From: an uncultured Lachnospiraceae bacterium | Lineage (GTDB): Bacteria > Bacillota > Clostridia > Lachnospirales > Lachnospiraceae | DNA length: 64,000 bases | Assembly: GCA_946616835.1 (NCBI GenBank) | Contig: CAMOJK010000002.1 | Coordinates: 1-64,000, forward strand | Reading direction: 5' to 3' | Shown here: one piece after another, positions 41,314 through 49,470 of the stretch | How positions within the stretch are numbered: position 1 is the stretch's first letter | How the letters are laid out: each line of letters opens with the position of its first letter | Notes under the pieces: generated by a model | Database searches by the model: none | What the model saw: only the letters and a program-made list of their open reading frames with translations | What the model was told of the DNA's origin: nothing | Made by a program: the position numbers and the translations under genes

Positions 41314-42072
41314 ATGAAAGAAAAACTCTACACCATCCCCTTAAATGATGCCATTGATGAGGGGGGCGAGTGTCCCTTATGCAATGTGGAGCGCTCTCTT
41401 GAAATGGAGACACTGGACTTTGTGCTTGGATCCTGCGCCTCCTATATGGAATCGGATGTAAGGGAGCTTACGGACAATCAGGGATTCTGCCGTGAACATT
41501 TCAAGAAAATGTTTGAGTACGGAAATACCCTTGGCAACGGCTGGATCCTGAAGACTCATTATATGAAGATGCGTAAGGACTTTGCCAGGATAGCGAATGG
41601 CTTCAAGCCTAATAAGCTCTCCTTTGCAGATAAGCTTAAAGGAAAAAAGAGCAGCAATGCCATAGTTTCCTATGCCAGAGCCAGAGAAGAAAACTGCTAC
41701 ATATGCAATCATATAAAGGAAATATATGCCAGATACATTGACACTTTCTTTATTCTTTATGCCCAGGATGAAGCGTTCAGGGAAAAGGTTAAGAAAGGCA
41801 AGGGCTTCTGCCTTACGCATTATGCGGATCTGTGCGAGGCGGCAGATGAGAAACTAAGCGGTGATAACCTGCAGAAATTTTATGATGAGACTATCCCCCT
41901 GATGACGGAAAATCTTGACCGTATGCAGGAAGATGTGAACTGGCTTATTGAAAAGTTTGACTACCGCAATAATGATGCGGACTGGAAGAATTCAAAGGAT
42001 GCCGTGCAGCGGGGCATGCAGAAGCTTAAGGGCGGATTCCCTGCCGATCCGGCTTATAAAATGAAGAAATAA
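41314..42072 (+). CDS. DUF6062 family protein with paired Cys motifs
   Basis: A 252-residue soluble protein typical of Lachnospiraceae. It has two similar halves, each with a CxxC and a later Cys-x3-His: CPLCNVERS with FCREHF, and CYICNHIKE with FCLTHY. The four pairs could form two zinc sites. The function of DUF6062 is not established. AGGAG precedes ATG 41314, and the PlsC-like acyltransferase gene starts 16 bases after its stop, so the two form an operon. The structured element B lies upstream of its promoter. Confidence 0.82.
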   Translation: MKEKLYTIPLNDAIDEGGECPLCNVERSLEMETLDFVLGSCASYMESDVRELTDNQGFCREHFKKMFEYGNTLGNGWILKTHYMKMRKDFARIANGFKPNKLSFADKLKGKKSSNAIVSYARAREENCYICNHIKEIYARYIDTFFILYAQDEAFREKVKKGKGFCLTHYADLCEAADEKLSGDNLQKFYDETIPLMTENLDRMQEDVNWLIEKFDYRNNDADWKNSKDAVQRGMQKLKGGFPADPAYKMKK

Positions 42073-42088
42073 GGAGCTTAAATTTAAA

Positions 42089-42856
42089 ATGAACGAAGTG
42101 TACGATACGGAAATTGTAAAATTTAATGATCTTATGAAAAAGTACGGCGGTGTTGACAGCTACACAACTGACCAGGCTGTGGATCTGATAGAGCAGCTAA
42201 ACGTGCTCATAAGGATGCATGGACTGGATCCGCAGACCAGAGCAGGATTCTTTGAAGGCATATGCAAAGTCTTCAATATAGAGCTTATAAATAAGGGCAG
42301 CTATGAACACGGAAAATATGTATTTGCCCCAAACCATATCAGTGAGTTTGACGGGCCGATATTCGGCACGATAGTTCCGAATGTGCTGGTGGTTGCAAAG
42401 AGCGACTGGGTTTCCAATCCGAAGCTGAATAAACTCCTGGAAAAAATCTGCTCACTGATCAGTGTGGTAAGGACGGATAAGTCAAGCGGAATGAAGGTCT
42501 TAATGGGATGCATAGAACACTTAAACAGCTCACCGGATGGGGTGGTGAATATTTTCGTACAGCAGACCATAGCTGACATAGATATAACTGTACCGGAGGA
42601 TGTGGCAATAGGTGCATGGATCGTTGCGCAGAAAGCCTCTGCTCCCGTGATCCCGGTATACTGCGAACAGGTTTCGACAGAGCATCCCACAAGGATAGTA
42701 TTCGGTGAGCCGATAGTATGTGCAGATAAGGAAGATTTCGGAAGGCTGTGGCTTGAAAGCGAGCTTGCCCTCAGGGATTCCATTAAGGACCCGGCTGCCA
42801 GGAAGCCGGTGCTTTGCGAGAAGCACAGGAAGCCCATAAGTGAACGGGCATTTTAG
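42089..42856 (+). CDS. PlsC-type lysophospholipid acyltransferase-like protein
   Basis: A 255-residue protein with the HX4D motif of glycerolipid acyltransferases (NHISEFD, about residues 77-83) and VRTDKSSGMK near motif II. Motif III is altered: FVQQT stands where FPEGT is usual. The rest follows the PlsC fold, with APVIPVYCE near motif IV. It would acylate a lysophospholipid or related acceptor, though the changed motif III leaves the acceptor open. GGAGC precedes the ATG, and it is co-transcribed with the DUF6062 gene. Confidence 0.8.
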   Translation: MNEVYDTEIVKFNDLMKKYGGVDSYTTDQAVDLIEQLNVLIRMHGLDPQTRAGFFEGICKVFNIELINKGSYEHGKYVFAPNHISEFDGPIFGTIVPNVLVVAKSDWVSNPKLNKLLEKICSLISVVRTDKSSGMKVLMGCIEHLNSSPDGVVNIFVQQTIADIDITVPEDVAIGAWIVAQKASAPVIPVYCEQVSTEHPTRIVFGEPIVCADKEDFGRLWLESELALRDSIKDPAARKPVLCEKHRKPISERAF

Positions 42857-42900
42857 CTTTCAGACAGCTGTTTGGAATATTATTATCTTGAAAATGATCC

Positions 42901-43041
42901 GACCGGTCTGATATCATAGTCTGTATCAAATGGTTCTATGTGGCTGAGGAATACAGGGAGAGACAGATAGCCTCATCCCTGCTTTTGGAACTGCTGCTTG
43001 CGAAGGAGCATGGAGTGGCGGCATTTTTAAGAGAGCAATGA
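42901..43041 (+). pseudogene. C-terminal remnant of a GNAT acetyltransferase
   Basis: The frame DIIVCIKWFYVAEEYRERQI, then ASSLLLELLLAKEHGVAA and a stop at 43039-43041, reads like the acetyl-CoA binding region of a GNAT protein (usually V-x-P-E-Y-R-G-x-G-I-A-x-x-L-L). The Gly residues of the R-G-x-G motif are lost and no start or N-terminal part remains. Confidence 0.55.
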
Positions 43042-43071
43042 GTACGATCAGTATATGGGGAGGGGACGATT

Positions 43072-44028
43072 ATGCTGGGAAAAGCCAAATGTAAGATTCT
43101 AAAGGAAATCCGTCAGAAAATAGCAGATGAAAATGATATTCCTTATGTTACCCGTGAGTGCACATATCAGGGAGACTGTTCCGGTACCTGTCCCAGATGT
43201 GAGAGCGAGCTTAGATATCTTGAAAAGGAACTTGAGAAGCGTGAGCGCCTTGGCAAAAAGGTAGCTTTAGGTGCCCTCTGTGCAGGTATTGCAATGGGCA
43301 GCGCTGCATGTACGGATCCGGGAGCATTGGGAGGCGAAACGCAGCCGATGGATCCGGGAATCGAGCAGCTGTCAGGAGATGTGGCGGATGTTGGTCCTAC
43401 TCCTGATGTAGATGATCTGGCCGGGGCAACGGAAACAGATGAGCTATCAGGAGACGTATCATTTGTACCGCTGGAAGGAGAGCCTGAGGCAATGGTACCG
43501 GCCTGTGATCCGGAATATGAAGAAGAAGCTCTTGCACGTCTCGACGGACTTGATGTTTTTAACTCCAACTTTAATAATGAAGAGATCGATTCAGCGGCAC
43601 AGTACTGTCCGGAGGTAACGGTTGAAGAGGATATAGTACTTAAGGCCGTTACCACTGAACACTGGGATTATGGATGGGGGGCAGAGCCCGAGCGCATAAA
43701 CATTTATGATGTGACGGACGGAGTCCTTATAGGTACATGGGATGCATACGGCCGTGGTCATGCTGATGTGCCGAATGTATACTGGGATATTTTTCCGGAT
43801 ATCACCCTTAAAAAGGGCCACACCTATCGCGTAGTTGACTCAGACCCCGGTACATGGAGCAGCAATGAGACTTCCGGATACTGCGGATTTGTACAGTTCC
43901 GTACGGATGAGGATGATGTACCTGCCGAAGTGGGCACTCCCGATACAGGGGAAGAAACCGGTGCTGCCATAAAGGCCGTAGAGAGTGAAGAGGCGGCTGA
44001 AAGCACAGTAACGGAGGAAAAACTCTGA
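43072..44028 (+). CDS. Cys-rich protein paired with a radical SAM enzyme
   Basis: A 318-residue protein in three parts. Residues 1-62 form a basic, helical domain with five Cys (7, 30, 36, 40, 43; CTYQGDCSGTCPRCESE), probably a metal or Fe-S site. A hydrophobic stretch with a lipobox-like GSAAC (about 65-82) follows, then an acidic linker rich in Gly, Asp and Pro. The C-terminal domain (about 180-280) is rich in Trp and Tyr and looks like a beta sandwich (HWDYGWGAEPERINIYDV). GGGGAGGGG lies before ATG 43072. The next gene encodes a radical SAM protein that overlaps its stop, so the two are translationally coupled. I do not know the family's function. Confidence 0.75.
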   Translation: MLGKAKCKILKEIRQKIADENDIPYVTRECTYQGDCSGTCPRCESELRYLEKELEKRERLGKKVALGALCAGIAMGSAACTDPGALGGETQPMDPGIEQLSGDVADVGPTPDVDDLAGATETDELSGDVSFVPLEGEPEAMVPACDPEYEEEALARLDGLDVFNSNFNNEEIDSAAQYCPEVTVEEDIVLKAVTTEHWDYGWGAEPERINIYDVTDGVLIGTWDAYGRGHADVPNVYWDIFPDITLKKGHTYRVVDSDPGTWSSNETSGYCGFVQFRTDEDDVPAEVGTPDTGEETGAAIKAVESEEAAESTVTEEKL

Positions 44029-44642
44029 ATACGCCGCTGTTCCCGTTAATGACTGTTTCCAGGCTTCGTATCGGTATCGATGGCAAGGGTGTGACAACTC
44101 TTGTCTGCAGTCCGGGCTGTCCGTTGAGCTGTCGTTATTGCATAAATAAAAAGATCCTTGCAGAAAATAAATTTGAGAATGTAACAGCCAAAGAGCTTGT
44201 GGAGAGAGTTCGCTGTGATCACCTCTATTACTGTGCTACCGGTGGCGGGATTACCTTTGGTGGCGGTGAGTCACTTCTGCAGGCATCTTTTTTTTCGTTT
44301 TTCAGGGAAGCCTGTCCAAAGGAATGGCGCCTGTGTGCCGAGACGTCACTGTCAGTGCCACAGGATATGGTTGCTTTAGCGACAGAAAGCATAGATGAGT
44401 TTATTGTGGACTGTAAGGATATGGACCCAGTGGTTTATAATGAATATACCGGCGGCGATGAATCATTGATGGAATCAAACTTACGTTTTCTTATTGAAAA
44501 AGCAGGGCCGGAGAGAGTGGTGGTAAGGGTGCCGCTGATACCTGGGTATAATGACGGGGAAAAACGTGAGAAAAGCATAGAAAAATTAAAAGCCATGGGA
44601 GTTGAACGCATGGATATTTTTTCATATGTGGTACGGGAATAA
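44025..44642 (+). CDS. radical SAM protein (PflA/NrdG-like), apparent CTG start
   Basis: A protein of about 205 residues with the cluster motif CPLSCRYC (Cys about 33, 37, 40 from the CTG start) and GGGITFGGGESLLQ, as in glycyl-radical-enzyme activases. RVPLIPGYNDGEK matches the end of the barrel. The family normally starts a few residues before RIGIDGKGV with a sequence like NTPLFPL, which is in frame here only if translation starts at CTG 44025. GGAGG (44013-44017) lies seven bases upstream, and CTGA overlaps the previous stop. ATG 44049 is the fallback start. It probably acts on, or with, the upstream Cys-rich protein. Confidence 0.78.
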   Translation: MNTPLFPLMTVSRLRIGIDGKGVTTLVCSPGCPLSCRYCINKKILAENKFENVTAKELVERVRCDHLYYCATGGGITFGGGESLLQASFFSFFREACPKEWRLCAETSLSVPQDMVALATESIDEFIVDCKDMDPVVYNEYTGGDESLMESNLRFLIEKAGPERVVVRVPLIPGYNDGEKREKSIEKLKAMGVERMDIFSYVVRE

Positions 44643-44665
44643 GATGCAGGAAAAAGGAGCAAAAA

Positions 44666-45505
44666 GTGGGGAAGAAAAAAACTGATGAAAAGGTAACCAT
44701 AAAACTTATCACGCCGGACAATATGGTTGAATTTATCCAGCTTCTGACGCCGGAGGACATCTTTGGCATAAGCGATGGCATTCTGACAAGCTTTGCTGCC
44801 TGCATAGGAGAGGAAGAGATTCCGGCCAGCATAATATCTGCGCATATCTATCCAGAACACATAACGGTGAAAAGATTATTTACCCTGCCCGAGTACCGCA
44901 GACGCCATCTGGCAACGGATCTTATGGATGTGATCAAAAGCCGGCCTGAAGAGGCTAAGCTGCCGATATATGTTTTTCATACTGAAAATGAAGAGCTTGA
45001 TGCATTTTTGAAGGATGCTTCATTTCATGAAGAGGACAGTAAATTCTGTTTTGTATCAGGTACTTTCGGGGATTTGGTAGATCTGCCGGCTCCGGCAGAG
45101 GTCAGCAATAATATAAAGATTAAAAGTATTATGGCAGTCCCCAGGGAAGCTGTGGCGGATTTTATATACCGCTCTCCCTATGATGAGCTGATACAGTTCC
45201 CCGACAGGGCAACGGAGCTTCCCCTTTTTTCCGATGCCAGCATCCTGAGCATGCAGGAAAAAGAGGTAAAGGCCGCACTGCTTATCGAAGAATCTGATGA
45301 GGATATACAGATCACCTGGGCATATGGCCCGGATTCCAAACAGCTGTATAACTGCTTTTATTATATGAAAAAAGTCCTGAGTTCGGATTTCGGTACGGAG
45401 ACAGTGATAAGATGTCTGTGTACAGGCGAAAAAACGAAAACTTCGTATTCAAAACTGTTTACAAGACACGAGGAGATCAAGATTCATACGTACAGATTTG
45501 ACTGA
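44666..45505 (+). CDS. GNAT family acetyltransferase with extra C-terminal domain
   Basis: A 279-residue protein. The first half has the acetyl-CoA binding motif LPEYRRRHLATDLMDVI (about residues 75-91), where R-R-R-H-L replaces R-G-x-G-x. The second half has no motif I can name and may be a second degenerate GNAT fold. It starts at GTG 44666, eight bases after AAGGAG. It follows the radical SAM gene by 23 bases and precedes the ADP-ribosyltransferase-like gene by 36 bases, so all may be read together. Confidence 0.72.
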   Translation: MGKKKTDEKVTIKLITPDNMVEFIQLLTPEDIFGISDGILTSFAACIGEEEIPASIISAHIYPEHITVKRLFTLPEYRRRHLATDLMDVIKSRPEEAKLPIYVFHTENEELDAFLKDASFHEEDSKFCFVSGTFGDLVDLPAPAEVSNNIKIKSIMAVPREAVADFIYRSPYDELIQFPDRATELPLFSDASILSMQEKEVKAALLIEESDEDIQITWAYGPDSKQLYNCFYYMKKVLSSDFGTETVIRCLCTGEKTKTSYSKLFTRHEEIKIHTYRFD

Positions 45506-45541
45506 ATTACCTGATCATAACAGGCACGGAGGGACAGGAAT

Positions 45542-47050
45542 ATGGATTTCAAGAAAAAAGAGACCTATGATAAAACAAATGCATCGGTTTTCCATTATGA
45601 AACTGTTGCAAACCAGGATCTTCAGGCGGACCAGAGTGAACTGGCATATCGTAACCTGAACAGTAATTTTTTTAATCTGGAAAAGAGCACAATAACGGAT
45701 AAGAACAGCCTGAAAGCCTGGGAAACCAAGCATAAAGAAATAAAAGAGGCTATAGAAAGGGAGTGGCACCGGAAAGCCGCCATTAAAGAAAGTGATCTTT
45801 TAAAGAAGAGTACTGTGAGAGACAGAACAGACAAGAGGTTCTACGGGCTTTTTACCTTGTCGGAAATGGAAGTTTTTCTGAAGAGCAGCGACCGTGGCGG
45901 CAATTCGGATGATTATAATGATGTAGCTACAGGTTTGGAGCTTTACAACAGATTGTCCCAAAAAGGCGAGACATTGGATAGTCTGAAGATCCTTAAAAAT
46001 CTGAGTAAAAGCTGTGAAAGTTATGTACAGAAAAAGAAGCCGACCTTTAAGTCCGGAAAGACCCGTAAGGCTATGATCTCTGCCCTACTGGACAAGGTTA
46101 ATGCTGAATTCCAGATGAAAATAGGTGAATATAAGACAGAAAAAACCAAGACCTTTGAGAAGTTCCAGAAAGAAAAGAATGAGGAGACTGTCGCAGCAGC
46201 TTTCAGGGCCCAGCAGAATCTTATCAGTCAGGTACTGAACGGAAACATGGAAATGTCCGATGAAGAACTGGCTCAGCTTGATAAGCAGACTGAGGAAGTG
46301 TTTGAAGAGATGAGGAATGTAAAGGTGGATGACAACCAGAGCCCTACCTTCTGCTCAAAATTCTTCAACACACTCGGATGGGCGGAAAATAAACCCCGTA
46401 TCGTTGATGATGATGCTTTGAGTGAAAATGGCGAAGAAATGAAAAAATCACCCATAAAGAAGAAGATGTACCATGCAATTGCACCCAAGAAGGGAGAAAA
46501 AGATGCGATAGCACTGGGTAAACAGCTGGCGGGCATAGGGAAAAACAGCCGTATGTACTTCGGAATTGGAAGGTTTGGCAAGGGAGTGTATACTTCCGCA
46601 AGAAATAATGACAAGGATGCTACCGATAATAAGGCGATGCATAACAGCTGGAATTATGGAGAGTCGTATGGATCTGTGCAGGTAGTAATGACCCTGAACG
46701 AAAATGCTAAGGTTATAAAAAAGAATGAATTAATAGAATTAACCCAAAATGTACTGAAAAAGAAATTTCCGAGAATATATAAATACCTGGAAAAGGCGGA
46801 TGATAGCAGTGGAAGCGGTTATAAGGATTACCTTACTTCCATGGCTTCTCTGTTCGGATACAATACCATATTGGGAGATTCAGGAATTACGGGTATCGAT
46901 TATTATGTAACTACTGACAGAAAAGCCCTGTCTGTCAGGAACACGATGATGGTTAGGAGCAAGGCCACTTCATCTATGTCAACGGACTTTGATTCAGACT
47001 GGGTAGATCTGAAGAGTGAACTGGAAAAGGAAATGAAGAATAAGCAATAG
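45542..47050 (+). CDS. probable ADP-ribosyltransferase toxin or effector
   Basis: A 502-residue soluble, Lys-rich protein with no signal peptide. The first 300 residues are mostly helical with coiled-coil character. From about residue 305 the sequence follows the ADP-ribosyltransferase layout: KKMYHAIAP (first strand), YFGIGRFGKGVYTSARN (the G-x-G-I-Y loop), SVQVVMTLNENAKVIKK, SLFGYNTILG and a closing DYYVTTDRKALSVRNT. Catalytic residues cannot be assigned surely. Such domains transfer ADP-ribose from NAD+ to proteins or nucleic acids. A 113-residue gene follows after 13 bases and could encode an immunity protein. GGAGGGA precedes the ATG. Confidence 0.6.
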   Translation: MDFKKKETYDKTNASVFHYETVANQDLQADQSELAYRNLNSNFFNLEKSTITDKNSLKAWETKHKEIKEAIEREWHRKAAIKESDLLKKSTVRDRTDKRFYGLFTLSEMEVFLKSSDRGGNSDDYNDVATGLELYNRLSQKGETLDSLKILKNLSKSCESYVQKKKPTFKSGKTRKAMISALLDKVNAEFQMKIGEYKTEKTKTFEKFQKEKNEETVAAAFRAQQNLISQVLNGNMEMSDEELAQLDKQTEEVFEEMRNVKVDDNQSPTFCSKFFNTLGWAENKPRIVDDDALSENGEEMKKSPIKKKMYHAIAPKKGEKDAIALGKQLAGIGKNSRMYFGIGRFGKGVYTSARNNDKDATDNKAMHNSWNYGESYGSVQVVMTLNENAKVIKKNELIELTQNVLKKKFPRIYKYLEKADDSSGSGYKDYLTSMASLFGYNTILGDSGITGIDYYVTTDRKALSVRNTMMVRSKATSSMSTDFDSDWVDLKSELEKEMKNKQ

Positions 47051-47063
47051 GAGGCATATTATT

Positions 47064-47405
47064 ATGTATAAACCTACTGAAGGTGATCTTAGATATATAG
47101 CAGATGTAGCCATAAGATGGCGGATGACAGCAAATACCATTGCTGAGAATCTGGATTCTGTTCCCGAAGGGATTATAGCTAATATAAAGAATCTTGAGAA
47201 CGGATATGAGGAAGGACTTGAAGATTTTTACATAAAAGCTATGGATAAGGATCCGGGACTTCTGGCTGATGAGATAATTGCGGACTTTGATAAGATCTGG
47301 ACCGCAGACCATCCTGAATTCCACGATATGGAAAAACTTTTTGCGGGATGCAGCAAGGCTGACCTGGAAAAAGTAAAAAAGCTGGCGGATGAGATGTATG
47401 CATAG
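47064..47405 (+). CDS. small acidic protein, candidate partner of the ADP-ribosyltransferase
   Basis: A 113-residue, acidic, mostly helical protein (EGIIANIKNLENGYEEGLED) with no signal peptide or membrane helix. It starts at ATG 47064 after TAGGAGG, 13 bases from the preceding stop, and is followed by a strong terminator, so it is made with the upstream protein. Family unknown. Its size, charge and position are those of an immunity protein or antitoxin, but this is inference only. Confidence 0.65.
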   Translation: MYKPTEGDLRYIADVAIRWRMTANTIAENLDSVPEGIIANIKNLENGYEEGLEDFYIKAMDKDPGLLADEIIADFDKIWTADHPEFHDMEKLFAGCSKADLEKVKKLADEMYA

Positions 47406-47431
47406 TGATATATATGCACAATTATGAAGAA

Positions 47432-47469
47432 AATCCTGCTATCCCCTGAAGGGGATGCAGGATTCTTTT
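47432..47469 (+). terminator. strong rho-independent terminator
   Basis: AATCCTGC-ATCCCC (47432-47446) pairs with GGGGAT-GCAGGATT (47451-47464) around TGAA, then CTTTT. Confidence 0.93.
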
Positions 47470-47514
47470 GACGTTAGGGATAGCGTAGTATTATGAACAG
47501 AGGGGGAAATCAGT

Positions 47515-49389
47515 ATGAAATACAGGAAAATTATTGCATTGCTGCTTACGGCGTCGCTGGTGCTTGCATCATGCTCACCTTCGACGCCTGATTTATCTTC
47601 TGAACAGACAGTTGTTTCGGAACCCGGAACAGAAGGTGAGGGTGAGACTGCCGGTATAGAAAGATACGAGGGCATGACGCCGGAGGAGATTGTTGCCACT
47701 CTTACCCTTGAGCAGAAGGCGGCCCAGATGGTGGAAGGGGCCAATTACAATATAGTCTATGATGATCTGGAAGAAATCGATTACGGTTCAGTTCTTGGTA
47801 AATTTGAAGAGCTTCCCAATCCTACTGATGAAGAGTGGTATGACATAACCTGTCAGTATCAGAGCGCAGCGCTGTCATCGGAGGCAGCCATTCCCTATAT
47901 TTTCGGACAGGATAGTGTTCATGGTGTAAACTTTGCATACGGCAATGTAATATTCCCGCATAATATAAATATGGGTGCCGCTAATGATCCGGAGCTTATG
48001 AAGGAGTACGGTGCCCTTGTGGGTTCTGACCTGGTTCATACCGGAATGATGCTGAATTTTTCGCCCTGTGTGGATGCAGCCCAGGATCCCAGATGGGGGC
48101 GCACATATGAATGCTATTCCAATGACAATGAGCGTATAAAAGAACTTTCCGTGGCTTATGCCGAGGGGCTTATGTCCGAGGGCATCGTAGTCTGTGCCAA
48201 GCATTTCTTTGGCGGCGGTTATACAAAATATGGGACAGGTGAATTTTCCGACTCAACCATAAGGATAATTGACCGCGGTGATGCCGAGATGACTCAGGAA
48301 GAAATCGACGCACAGCTTTCCGTATATGAGGCTCTCATTAATTCCGGCGTGCAGTCCATAATGATCTCACATTCTTCCCTCTGGGGCACAAAGATGCATG
48401 AGAATGCGGAATACATCGGTTATCTTAAGGACGACCTTGGTTTCGAAGGTTTTATCCTGTCTGACTGGGATTCCATAGAGAAGTGTTCCGGTGACGATCT
48501 CAAGGCAAATGTCATCCTTTGCATAAATGCAGGCATTGATATGCTGATGGAAGCAGACCATTACGAGATCTGCAGGGGCTATATCATAGAGGCAGTTAAC
48601 GAAGGCTCCATAAGCGAGGAGCGTGTTGATGATGCAGTCACCAGGATAATAAAAGTAAAAATGGAAGCGGGACTCTTCGAGGATCCGTTTATTGAGAATT
48701 TTGAACCATCCTATGATTTCGGAAGCGAGCGTTCCCACGAGGTGGCAAGGGAGCTTGCGGCCAAATCTTTTGTACCCATAAAGGCAGGAAAACATATGAC
48801 CATTGAGTCCGGCATGAAGGTATATGTGACAGGTCCTGCGGCTACTGATACCGGTGCAATGTGCGGCGGCTGGACTTACTTCTGGGTGGGTTCAAGTGAT
48901 GGGTACGGTGAGCGCGTGCTTCCAAATGATCCTTCCATACTGGAGGCCCTTGAGGCAGCAGGCGCAGAGAAGGGTTTTGAAATAATCACCGATCCCGATA
49001 GGATAGGCGAGTGCGATATGGTGGTTTTATGTGTAGGCGAGTATCCCTATGCAGAGTGGACCGGCGATACAGAGGATCTTTCCATAGTCGGGGATATGGC
49101 TCTGTCAGGTAATAAGAAGGCGATTGAGGAAGCTGCCGCTTCCGGTAAGCCCACACTGACGCTTATCGTTGCCGGACGTAATGTGATAGTAGATGATTAT
49201 ATTGATGGCTGGGATTCCTGCATCATATGCTATCTGCCCGGATCCGAAGGCGGAAATGCCGTGGCTGATGTGCTGTCAGGGGATGTACCTCTTACGGGAA
49301 CTCTTCCCATGCCTTATTACTCATCCATTGACCAGATAGGGACAGATGAATGCTGGCACGAGATGGGGTGGAGCGCACTGCAGGAGTAA
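47515..49389 (+). CDS. glycoside hydrolase family 3 beta-glucosidase, lipoprotein
   Basis: A 624-residue exported enzyme. The lipoprotein signal ends in VLASC (Cys about 20). The GH3 barrel (about 50-390) shows FGQDSVHGVNFAYG, CAKHFFGGGYTKYGTG and the nucleophile region ILSDWDSIEKC (Asp of SDW). The second GH3 domain (about 410-620) contains VVLCVGEYPYAEWTGDTED and a typical end, GDVPLTGTLPMPYY. It would release glucose or related sugars from beta-linked oligosaccharides at the cell surface, fitting a plant-fibre degrader. AGAGGGGGA precedes the ATG. Confidence 0.92.
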   Translation: MKYRKIIALLLTASLVLASCSPSTPDLSSEQTVVSEPGTEGEGETAGIERYEGMTPEEIVATLTLEQKAAQMVEGANYNIVYDDLEEIDYGSVLGKFEELPNPTDEEWYDITCQYQSAALSSEAAIPYIFGQDSVHGVNFAYGNVIFPHNINMGAANDPELMKEYGALVGSDLVHTGMMLNFSPCVDAAQDPRWGRTYECYSNDNERIKELSVAYAEGLMSEGIVVCAKHFFGGGYTKYGTGEFSDSTIRIIDRGDAEMTQEEIDAQLSVYEALINSGVQSIMISHSSLWGTKMHENAEYIGYLKDDLGFEGFILSDWDSIEKCSGDDLKANVILCINAGIDMLMEADHYEICRGYIIEAVNEGSISEERVDDAVTRIIKVKMEAGLFEDPFIENFEPSYDFGSERSHEVARELAAKSFVPIKAGKHMTIESGMKVYVTGPAATDTGAMCGGWTYFWVGSSDGYGERVLPNDPSILEALEAAGAEKGFEIITDPDRIGECDMVVLCVGEYPYAEWTGDTEDLSIVGDMALSGNKKAIEEAAASGKPTLTLIVAGRNVIVDDYIDGWDSCIICYLPGSEGGNAVADVLSGDVPLTGTLPMPYYSSIDQIGTDECWHEMGWSALQE

Positions 49390-49470
49390 AGATAAACAGA
49401 TTTGCTTTGCGAATCGCGTGCTGCCATTGAAAAATTTACTATATCTGTACGCCCATGAGGATGTACTACA

